From: CAZFQG01 sp964520785
GTDB lineage: Bacteria > Planctomycetota > Planctomycetia > Pirellulales > Thermoguttaceae
DNA: 40,336 nucleotides
NCBI GenBank assembly: GCA_964520785.1
Contig: CAZFQG010000034.1
Span: forward strand, 1 to 40,336
Direction of reading: 5' to 3'
Shown in pieces: positions 34,001 to 40,336 of this stretch (the stretch's first letter is position 1; each line of letters begins with the position of its first letter). Below the pieces are notes generated by a model. The model was not told the origin of the DNA. It worked only from the letters and a program-made list of their open reading frames with translations, and searched no databases. The position numbers were made by a program, and so were the translations under genes.

Positions 34001-35097
34001 TCGTGAAAAGGACCTTCAGTCAGTTTCGTCAGCCCGCTTCCGTCGGCCGCCACCTTGTAAATGTGAAAAAAGGGCGCGTCGTCTTGTGCCATGGAAAAGA
34101 AAACCGTCTTTCCATCGAAGGAAACTCCCGGGGACCCCAGGGCACCCGTTCCGGCGTCGACGAGTGTCCGCGGTTTTACGCCGGGCCGCGCGGGAGAGAG
34201 GAGTTGCAGCGTCCTGCCGACTTTCATCGGCGCCGGCAGGTCGTGTTCCGGGAAAGCCCTGGAGTTTCGCGGGTTGAAGATCGTGACGGAGAGGCTGTCG
34301 TACGCCGTTCCATCGAGGTCGCGGCGATACAGGCTGCGGTCGTCGCCGACGTAAAGAACCGCCTCCGGCCAGGAATCGTCCTCGCCCGGCCGGCGCTCCA
34401 CGACCGGACCAACCTGGCCCATCCGTTCCGCTTCGGCAAGAACCTCTCTGAGTACCGCGTCGACTTTGCCGACCGGCGAAGGTCCGACGTGACAAGGACC
34501 GTCAACCGCGAGCTGTCCCCACGGGGCACAACCAAAGGCTCCCACTTCGGCCGCCGCCCCCCATTCCTGCACGTCGAAATCGGGCTGCTGCCAGTTGGCG
34601 ACGAAACTCGCGGACGACTTCCAGCCGCCGTCGCTCTTCAAGACGAGCGACGTGCCGTCGGCCAACTCGACGACCAGTTCGCAGAGTAATCCCGCCGGGC
34701 CGGGCAGGGTGTTTCCCGCCTCGATTCCGACGACCAGCCGCCCCGGCACGGCCAGGCTGGTAACGTCCCAGCACTTGGGGCGCCTCCAGGCGGAATTGTC
34801 GGTGTCGCTTTCACCGATCGCCTGCCCGTTGAGATACAGAACGAACAGATTGTCGGCGGTTACCGCGATTTTCGCCGACTTGACGGCCGGGCTCTCCGGA
34901 ATGCCCACCTCCGCGCGGAAATAGGAGGCCCCCGCCGGCATGGCCGCCGTGTCACCGCCGAAGGCGGACCAGATCCAGTTCGCGCCCTGGAAGGCGGCCG
35001 TCTCGGACTCCCCCCGCGCGGACGAACCGAAAAAAAGCGTGGGCAACAAACAGAGGGCGAAATTGACGGGAAAAGACGATTTCCGGGCACACATCAT
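31072..35097 (-). CDS. Giant exported HZS-alpha-like / c-heme / HEAT-repeat protein
   Basis: A 1341-residue exported protein. After a signal peptide ('FPVNFALCLLPTLFFG'), residues 35-200 are a galactose-binding-like beta-sandwich as in rhamnosidase N-termini ('WIWSAFGGD', 'LYLNGQAIGES'). Residues about 240-620 form a hydrazine-synthase-alpha-like middle propeller ('PEILADGRILMIRSDNFFDRG' and 'ALFTMNPDGTD' hallmarks). Residue 695 begins a CxxCH c-type heme site, 'GCVGCHHTRQ'. From about 790 to the end there are HEAT/PBS-like repeats ('RAAVALGRVGGDAAKAALRE', 'AAEALGRIGNPQAEAALIDV', 'LARALGNLGDPRSAETLVAA'). The true anammox enzyme has catalytic hemes in other positions, so hydrazine synthesis is not implied; relatives are common in planctomycetes with unknown function. 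ATG 35097 fits the signal peptide; an upstream ATG at 35142 is possible. Confidence 0.85.
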   Translation of the reverse strand: MMCARKSSFPVNFALCLLPTLFFGSSARGESETAAFQGANWIWSAFGGDTAAMPAGASYFRAEVGIPESPAVKSAKIAVTADNLFVLYLNGQAIGESDTDNSAWRRPKCWDVTSLAVPGRLVVGIEAGNTLPGPAGLLCELVVELADGTSLVLKSDGGWKSSASFVANWQQPDFDVQEWGAAAEVGAFGCAPWGQLAVDGPCHVGPSPVGKVDAVLREVLAEAERMGQVGPVVERRPGEDDSWPEAVLYVGDDRSLYRRDLDGTAYDSLSVTIFNPRNSRAFPEHDLPAPMKVGRTLQLLSPARPGVKPRTLVDAGTGALGSPGVSFDGKTVFFSMAQDDAPFFHIYKVAADGSGLTKLTEGPFHDIDPAELPDGRIVFTSTRIGCFEEYHNPPSRALFTMNPDGTDIRPLMHTIIFDNEPEILADGRILMIRSDNFFDRGKVETMLHAIHPDGSDGYTEFALDMGPEYGNRLRSYVCGSPAPMDDGRVAFVSAPGITVGRPGHPQGMLRHYSLSAGDVAAMPDGRLLVTTMHGPEGIYTRIGILDPDSRPPTLTPLFDSGGTGLHSCLSLGPRRLPPLLAHRVDERSASSDDPPTGILYCQSIRQTKHSTAGWKHVRAVRVLMGRGLTTRSSHSYIVHAGNETVELGTVPLAPDGSFAVEVPADMPLALQAVDAEGRSELNEMSWIYVRPGEVRGCVGCHHTRQATPTDAGGYPSALKGRPLRLWGEGDPHRFRGNNAAVTGLMELQFDRFREVAGLNRHAVVPDPLATGADELKALCGWLEGESEAKRISAAGRLSLFRDSAAAPALASALAKGSAERRAAAGFALATCGTRNSIGPLLKALSSANPTVAQTAHIALENLTGHAPPFNAFATGAEREAQARAWREWFESTDWEAIERDLVSRLADPDRDVVRRAAVALGRVGGDAAKAALRETLRRLRDDNPLPQWRQAGHVGDNARFNSLSPVNPRTVQAVARALGYLRDAEAVDLLAGTLRTHSRVETGNLFLAEAAAEALGRIGNPQAEAALIDVFAGLEDYPRHAYWYGDHEALMACHAAPIHYFIIESLDAVGSTKAAAIVPHLIRSVPVDPDRALFPENDDYETLTGRVIRRQGAEPSVVETCLAILGDADAHPNEELRTALSSIHRCWGGHPTPEHRAAQVLSCVCRDREYAPRIAAAFERYRAKDPPINRVFDKGIPVVEELPDKHWVCFYLARALGNLGDPRSAETLVAALKDSAPEAAGGHPDPLGPGVLFLHDDLTPCWRAAVAWAIGETGDSRAAPILFNTASDLKNATDTRHAAARALAKTAEPELRRAMRKLAEEYPEISVRRALKRAAKATASE

Positions 35098-35255
35098 GCA
35101 GGCTCTTTCTAGGTCGGAGGCGGGGGGGCAAAAAGGGATCATGGCGATACCATACCGTAGAATCCACGATATGGTACGCCAAGCGCGATATCGCCCCCTC
35201 TGTGCCCTGTCCTTCTGGATGGGGTAGGGCAAATTCTGCTACAAATCTGTTTCTG

Positions 35256-35597
35256 TTACAGCGAACCTCGCCACTGCGCCGGATTCACCAAGTTCACGAT
35301 GCGGTTCTGGCTTCCACGATCCGTGAGTGATCGCGGGGCATTCTGGTCTTGGCTGGTAATTGGACCAAGCGCCCTCAGGCGGAATAAGGCCCAGGAGTCG
35401 CGCGTATTCGAAAAACTCCACCGGAGACCTTTTCTTTCATTGCGTTCCGCGCACCATCGCCATGACCTGGCCGGCTCCTCTCCCAATGCAGCGGCGATGC
35501 CGTGCACCTCCTCCCGCTCGCGATCGTCCTTGACGCCATCGGCGAAGGCGGCATGGATGGCGATGGCGAGAATGGCTTTTTGCTCCTGCAAGGTCAT
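35256..35597 (-). pseudogene. TerB-like N-terminal fragment, then unrelated tail
   Basis: The first 45 residues ('TLQEQKAILAIAIHAAFADG', 'KDDREREEVHGIAAALGEEP') match the N-terminal TerB-like helices of a YcjF/GTPase-associated protein common in planctomycetes. The frame then changes to low-complexity arginine-rich sequence ('WCAERNERKGLRWSF') with no TerB continuation. The intact part covers about 35460-35597. I judge it to be a degraded or truncated gene. Confidence 0.45.
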
Positions 35598-35944
35598 AAT
35601 ACGCTCTGCTGAGAAGTCGGTGGGGCCGCTAGAGAAAAACTGCCATGGGACAGGAAATTGGTTTACAATAGAAGTTAAGGATACTCGGGGGAGACTCGCC
35701 GGTCAAGGGGGTGGGGGCGTGTGTACCGGCTGAAGCAGGTGGCCTGGGCTACCACCGGCCGGGCCGGTAGAATGGCCAAATAGGGGCCCAACCGAATCGG
35801 GCGATGAACCACCGCAAAGACATGCCGTCGCCACGGTCGACGGCTACCGGCAACCGCTTCGGAACGGCCCGGACCACCTTCCGCTGGGCAACCGCAAGTT
35901 CGAGTCTCACTCTTCATCCCGCGAATCCTCGGATGTCCCGTACA
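35598..35944. other. Intergenic stretch without a gene
   Basis: I see no coding content. A short GC-rich inverted repeat (about 35747-35770, CCGGCC/GGCCGG type) is the only structure, and arginine-rich small frames on both strands are not credible. Confidence 0.5.
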
Positions 35945-37198
35945 TCACTCCTGGACGCACGGGGCGGCGTCGAACTTGACAAAACGCGTCTCGCCGGCAG
36001 GCACTTCCAACGAAACCGACGGCGTCAGGGGCAGAGACTGCCCGCTGCGCAACAGGGAGGCACCGGAGACGGAAACGCGGGGCGTGAGGACGACGCGGGC
36101 GATTTGGCTTTCATCCACGACGGCCGGCTGAGTGGGCGTCTTGGTGACACCTCGGTTATTCACGATCTCGACGATCCAGCCCGAGGCGGTATGGTTGATC
36201 TGGCACTGCACGGCATCGCCCTCCAGACGGACTGGCAACAACGAATCCCGCAGCCGGGCCAGGCGGGCATTCGATACGGCCGCCGGTCGGCCCGTCGCGG
36301 GGTTGGTCCACGCCTCCAGTACTTCGACCGCACCAGTGTCTTTCAGACGACCAAATTCCTCGCTCAGAGGCTTGGCATGCCGCTCGTGTACCAGAAGACG
36401 ACAACCGGCGCGGAGTGCGCCGGAGAGATTGGCGACGAACTGAGGATCAAAGTGGTGATCGCCTACCAGGAGCACGACCGGGTAAGAGGCCAGTGTATCC
36501 TGGCCGGCATTGGACAGAATCACGTCGAACATCTCCCCGTAGGGCGTCGGACGCAGATAGCTCTTCTCGGGATTGGCAGGATCGGCCGGCGCGTGGATGT
36601 GATCGGAACCGGGGAACAAGTGTTGCTGAAACAGATCCCGCGTTTCCAGATCGCCCGGGGAATTATCGAGAACCCCCGACGGCCTGCCCTGGTAAGCGTT
36701 ATAGCCCGCGTAATGGTCCAGCACGATGGCGACCGGCGTATAGGGCACCCCGGGGTCATGGTTCTTGATAGTCTTGAAGACCTCCGCGGCCGCATGACCG
36801 TGCTCGCTGAGCGTCCAATTGGGATCACCCTCTCGGAAAAAGATGGAGATGCTGTTCTCCGGCGCGATCAACGCCGCGCCGGCGAACCAACCATGCAGCC
36901 ACGGCCGACGGCAGAAACTCAGCGAATGCCCCGCGTCCAGACCGCGAGCGTAGGACCCTTCCATCCTCAGAGCACCGCTGGTGGTGCATGATCCGGCGAA
37001 CCACGGGCTGACCTGGATGGAGAACGGCCTGGCCCATTGGCGGGCGGCCCCCCGCGCGAAGGCGATCTTCAATTGGGTGAAGGCGATGTTCTCGCCTAGT
37101 TCCAGGCCGATGACCTTGCTGCCCCATTCGCCGGCATAGGCCTCGTAGTGCGAATGTCCTGTAGACCCGTTTCGAGCGTTGTGAAGCGGGGAAACCCG
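35945..37198 (-). pseudogene. Glycosidase-like protein, 5'-truncated
   Basis: A coherent protein-like frame runs from 37198 down to the stop at 35945, about 417 residues, but has no start codon: it follows directly after TGA 37199-37201. Recognisable parts are 'HYEAYAGEWGSKVIGLELGE', 'QVSPWFAGSC', 'HGWFAGAALIAPENSISIFF' (TIM-barrel-like), and a later domain like a beta-galactosidase GATase module ('SYPVVLLVGDHHFDP', 'VHERHAKPL'), ending 'VSLEVPAGETRFVKFD'. The family is not certain. Its 5' end has been lost: the upstream protein's stop is in the same frame, so the junction is exact and may be a recombination or assembly joint. A TTG start at 37072 is possible but would discard a clearly protein-like head. 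Confidence 0.65.
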
Positions 37199-40100
37199 TC
37201 AGGATGATCGGTCGCTCCCTCTCCGGCGCAGGGTCATCCCTACGAGAGCCAAGCCTACCGCCAACAGGGCTGTCGTGCCCGGTTCCGGCACCGCCGCCGC
37301 GGAACCGCCCCAGTTCGCGCGGACGATATCCAGGTCGCCGCTTCCGACGTAACCGTCTCCGCTGGCGTCGCCCATCAAAAGGTCTCCAATCGGAACGGTC
37401 TGGCCCCAATGGGCGCGGACGATGTCGAGGTCGGCGCTGCCGACGTAGCCGTCACCGTTCAGGTCGCCGTCGAGGAACACTTGCACCACGCGGAGCCGTA
37501 CCAGGTCGGTGCCGCCGATTTCGTCGATGAGATAGTCGAGTGCCCAATCCCGTCCCGCCGCCAACTCGGGCAGGCTGAAGGAGCCGAATTCGTTCAGAAT
37601 CGTCTCGGCCGACAGAATATCGAAGACATCGCCTACCGCGGGGCTGAAGGGGTTCCTTGCCAGGTCGAGGAGACTTACCTCCAGGGCACCCCCCAAAGAC
37701 GCGACGCCGCTGACATTGAGCATGTCGTACTCATCGAGGAGCGTTCCACCAAGTTCGATTTCCAGAACGCTGGTCAGTTCCAAACCGAGATCTCCCGCCA
37801 AAGCTGTTTGGCCCGCGTTTGCCGATCCTCCAGGTTTCACGAAGCCCTGATTCGCCAGTTGCCCGCCGCCGAGTTCGAGAACAGGGCCCGTATTCAAGAT
37901 TCCTCCGGCCAGATTCTCGATGCGGTTCGTGCCGCCACCCAAGTCGATGGAACCTTCGATGATGCCTTCATTCTTGACCGTCTCGTTGCCGGCATCGGCG
38001 AGGACGGCGGTACCGCCAATGCCGTCGGCGGTCGTCAGGATTCCGGCGTTGTCCAGCGCGTTGACGGCGCCGCCCATGATGCGCACCGCGTGGCCGGCCA
38101 GTCCGCCGTGAATCGTGCCCCCAACGATACTCACGGTGATATTGCCGTTGCCGTCATCCCCCTGGCTTTGGGCGAAGATGCCGAACGCGCCGGTGCCGGG
38201 CGTCGTGATGTTGCCGTCGACGGTGACCTCAACGGGAGAGCCCATGTCACCGGTGTCCGGTATCAGGACCGGCTGCCCCTGGCCGTCAAGTACCGGTATC
38301 TGGGTCGGTTTTCCATCTTCATCGAGTATCGGATTGCCGTCGTCGTCGGTCTCCAAGGTGGTCCGCGCGACTGAATCGGCAACGCCGCCGGCGCTCTGCG
38401 CGAAGATGCCGTGGGCGCGAGGTCCCTCGGTGGTGATTTCGCCGACGTGCTCGACGAGCACGGTACCGCCGGATCCGTCTCCGCCGACACTCCCGTAGAG
38501 TTTGCCGATTTCGAACAACGTCGTATTCAGAAACGGTTCCTCCACCGCCAGGACATTTCCTCCAATGCCACCGCCGCCCCCCACGCTCTGGGCCAGGATG
38601 CCGATGGCTTCGGCGCCATGGGTGACGATATTCCCGCGGCTGCGAACCGCCACCGCGCCGCCGTCGCCGCTGCTACCGCCGTCGCGGCCGAAGAGCATGT
38701 TGAGCCCGTGGCTGATCGCCTCGGGCAACATCGGCACGCCCCCGTTGGCATCGCCGGCGATGCCGCCACCGCCCCCCACGCTTTGCGCGAGGATGGCGTG
38801 CGCCCCGTCGCCAAACGTCTCGATCGTCTCCATCGGTCCCGTCGACGGCGCGGGCACATCCTCACCACCAAGTTCGTAGCCGTTGAAAACACTGACTGCG
38901 CCTCCGTCTCCCGATGCGCCTCCCGCTCCGCCCAGGCCAACAAGACCCTTGAGTCCGATCTCGGCGGTGCCGCCTCGGGGCGTATGCAACGAGGTACCGC
39001 CACCGCCACCAATGCTTTGCGCGAGAATACCGTAGCCGCCTTCGCGGCCGTCCTCCACGACTTCGCCTTCGTCGAGGTCCGTCACGATTCCATGTGTCGA
39101 GATGGCCGCGTGGTTGACGACCCGGACCGCCCCACCGTCCCCGCTCGCCCCTGCATCGCCTCCCACGTTGATGTTCCAAGCCTTGTTCGCAAGAGGATTC
39201 CAGCTCGCGTCCACCGCGTCCCAGAGGTACCCCGCAAGACCGCTGGCGATCGCTCCCACCGTGCCGCCAACGCCGCGGATGCCGTTTCCCCCATTGCCGC
39301 CGCCGGCGCCAATGCTTTGCGCGACAATCCCGTGCGATCCTTCCTGCACCGTTTCGACGTCGCCCGTATTCACGACGTCCACGGCACCGCCGTGGCTTCC
39401 GTCGCCGCCGAAACCGCCGACCGATGCCGCCAACGTGTAGTTATTCTCCTTCGTCGGGTCATCGATATTCTTGCCCAGCACCAGAGCGAGAGAGCCGGCG
39501 TCCCCGGCATCGCCGCCGCCGCCGCCGATGCTCTGAACGAAGATGCCGTGGGCGCCCACGCCGTCGGTTCGCAGCAGGTCTTCATTGTCAACCTCGACGG
39601 TGTCGCCCCGGTTGCCGTCTCCGCCGAAACCACCCACGGCGACCGCCAGGTTGATCGTTTTGTCCTTGTTCGTGCCGCCCAGGCCGACCACCAGCGCGTT
39701 CGACATACCGCCTCTGCCTCCTCCGCCCCCGATGCTTGCCGCGGATATCGCGTGCGAACCGGCTCCGGCCGTATCGATCTCGCCCCGATTCGCGACGTCG
39801 ACCGGACCGCCCACGTTGCCGGAACCGCCGAACCCGCCGACGGTCGCTCCAAGGTTCACGGTAGCCGAGTCGCCGGTATCGCCGGTAAAGGTCAGGCCGC
39901 CGGATGCGCTGAAACCCCCGTCGCCGCCTCCGCCGCCGGTACTCTGCGCGGAGATGCCGTGCGCGCCCGCCCCGAAGGTACTGAGGCTGCCGTTGTTCTC
40001 GACCACGACCGCGCCGCCGAGGTTTCCCGCTCCACCGAAACCGCCGACGCTCACGTTGACCGCTTTGCTCCCGGTTGCCGGGTTGAAGTCCAGACTACCT

Positions 40101-40336
40101 GCCACGCTGAATCCGCCGTTTCCGCCACCGCCGCCGGTGCTCTGCGCCTGGATCGCGTGGGCGCCGCCCCCTTGGGTGGTGATACGGCCCGAATTGTCGA
40201 CCTCGACAAGCTTGCCCACGCCGGCCTTGGCTCCGAATCCGCCGACGCTGAGGTTGACGCCGACCTTGGGCGAAAAGCCGCCGGCCACGCTGAAGCCGCC
40301 GTCTCCCCCCCCCCCCCCCAGGCATTTGGCGTGAAT
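37199..40336 (-). CDS. Giant glycine-rich autotransporter-passenger-like protein with dockerin and PEP-CTERM (partial)
   Basis: The open frame continues past the right edge, so the N-terminus is missing. The visible ~1045 residues hold at least ten repeats of 50-100 residues built on 'H(G/A)I.AQSIGGGGG' with 'VGGFGG.GN.G.V.V.N.G.I.T.G', the pattern of beta-helical passenger domains of alphaproteobacterial autotransporters. After residues with Asp-rich variants comes a beta-rich domain ('GMEVFL'-free, 'QTALAGDLGLELTSVLEIELG'), then two dockerin-like loops ('GDLNGDGYVGSADLDIVRAHW', 'GDASGDGYVGSGDLDIVRANW') and PEP-CTERM ('VPEPGTTALLAVG', then RRRGS). There is no autotransporter beta-barrel: sorting must be by the PEP-CTERM route. 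Surface adhesin or matrix protein is likely. Confidence 0.9.
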   Translation of the reverse strand: MHAKCLGGGGGDGGFSVAGGFSPKVGVNLSVGGFGAKAGVGKLVEVDNSGRITTQGGGAHAIQAQSTGGGGGNGGFSVAGSLDFNPATGSKAVNVSVGGFGGAGNLGGAVVVENNGSLSTFGAGAHGISAQSTGGGGGDGGFSASGGLTFTGDTGDSATVNLGATVGGFGGSGNVGGPVDVANRGEIDTAGAGSHAISAASIGGGGGRGGMSNALVVGLGGTNKDKTINLAVAVGGFGGDGNRGDTVEVDNEDLLRTDGVGAHGIFVQSIGGGGGDAGDAGSLALVLGKNIDDPTKENNYTLAASVGGFGGDGSHGGAVDVVNTGDVETVQEGSHGIVAQSIGAGGGNGGNGIRGVGGTVGAIASGLAGYLWDAVDASWNPLANKAWNINVGGDAGASGDGGAVRVVNHAAISTHGIVTDLDEGEVVEDGREGGYGILAQSIGGGGGTSLHTPRGGTAEIGLKGLVGLGGAGGASGDGGAVSVFNGYELGGEDVPAPSTGPMETIETFGDGAHAILAQSVGGGGGIAGDANGGVPMLPEAISHGLNMLFGRDGGSSGDGGAVAVRSRGNIVTHGAEAIGILAQSVGGGGGIGGNVLAVEEPFLNTTLFEIGKLYGSVGGDGSGGTVLVEHVGEITTEGPRAHGIFAQSAGGVADSVARTTLETDDDGNPILDEDGKPTQIPVLDGQGQPVLIPDTGDMGSPVEVTVDGNITTPGTGAFGIFAQSQGDDGNGNITVSIVGGTIHGGLAGHAVRIMGGAVNALDNAGILTTADGIGGTAVLADAGNETVKNEGIIEGSIDLGGGTNRIENLAGGILNTGPVLELGGGQLANQGFVKPGGSANAGQTALAGDLGLELTSVLEIELGGTLLDEYDMLNVSGVASLGGALEVSLLDLARNPFSPAVGDVFDILSAETILNEFGSFSLPELAAGRDWALDYLIDEIGGTDLVRLRVVQVFLDGDLNGDGYVGSADLDIVRAHWGQTVPIGDLLMGDASGDGYVGSGDLDIVRANWGGSAAAVPEPGTTALLAVGLALVGMTLRRRGSDRSS
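40305..40319. repeat. Run of 15 C at the contig edge
   Basis: The homopolymer encodes the GGGGG core of a glycine-rich repeat in the giant protein, but the residues just before it ('AKCL') do not match the repeat consensus ('AQST/AQSI'). It is the last reliable part before the window edge and may reflect base-calling or assembly error. Confidence 0.6.

Noticed and set aside
32992..34689. 565-codon plus-strand frame opposite the HEAT protein
   Set aside because: Antisense shadow; the CxxCH and HEAT motifs are on the minus strand.
37199..37201. Stop-codon read-through joining the giant protein with the glycosidase-like frame
   Set aside because: The PEP-CTERM tail with its basic end is a natural C-terminus; being in the same frame is a one-in-three chance.
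39543..40334. Proline-rich plus-strand frame at the right edge
   Set aside because: It is the complement of the glycine-rich repeats of the giant gene; GGG codons read backwards give CCC proline codons.
1..40336. CRISPR arrays, tRNA or rRNA genes
   Set aside because: I looked for spaced direct repeats and cloverleaf-like or conserved rRNA blocks and saw none.

Overview
The window looks like a Planctomycetota chromosome (or metagenome-assembled contig), probably near the Phycisphaerae or a related deep lineage. The pointers are three PEP-CTERM proteins (two also with dockerin-like Ca-binding repeats), a DUF1559 pilin-like protein with an H-X9-DG end, a hydrazine-synthase-alpha-like/c-heme/HEAT protein, an FG-GAP protein, Tat-exported sugar isomerases, a DUF1080 protein, high GC and many genes without a Shine-Dalgarno. 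This is inference from gene families; no rRNA, tRNA or CRISPR was found.

Layout. 1-1850: a frameshifted PEP-CTERM gene between intergenic stretches holding promoter-like sites, two terminators and a run of hairpins. 1859-6214: accessory region with a PQQ-type propeller gene, a DUF433/DUF4926 pair bracketed by an imperfect ~60-bp direct repeat, an IS91 transposase N-terminal stub, a nucleotidyltransferase cassette, a YcxB-like gene and a tyrosine-recombinase stub. 6214-14218 (minus): a tight four-gene operon. Its order is radical SAM/ArsM-like methyltransferase/DUF5714 fusion, TVP38/TMEM64 membrane protein, MerA-like flavoprotein, and a SelD-type flavoprotein fused to both rSAM/selenodomain-associated transferases. 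14424-24801: Tat-exported sugar isomerase, lipoprotein plus DUF1559 pair, OppB and OppA-type transport genes without OppC/D/F, a DUF1080 protein, a sialidase-like dockerin/PEP-CTERM protein and a second Tat-exported isomerase. 25275-29701: a cheW-cheR-cheA-cheC operon. 29826-35097: FG-GAP protein convergent with a 1341-residue HZS-alpha-like/HEAT protein. 35256-40336: TerB-like stub, a 5'-truncated glycosidase-like gene, and a giant glycine-rich autotransporter-passenger-like protein with dockerin and PEP-CTERM end that runs off the right edge.

The most notable system is the 6.2-14.2 kb operon. Arsenosugar-type pathways pair ArsM with a radical SAM enzyme (ArsS), and the TIGR04282/TIGR04283 transferases are named for their association with the rSAM/selenodomain protein. 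Here a different radical SAM protein carries the methyltransferase and a Cys-rich DUF5714 in one chain, and both transferases are fused to a flavoprotein. I infer a compact route for methylating and glycosylating an arsenic (or selenium) species, with redox and membrane components. The substrate is not shown by the sequence.

The outer-surface genes (PEP-CTERM, dockerin, DUF1559, FG-GAP, HEAT/heme) suggest a polysaccharide-rich particle or biofilm lifestyle. The sugar isomerases and DUF1080 protein suggest oxidative sugar metabolism.
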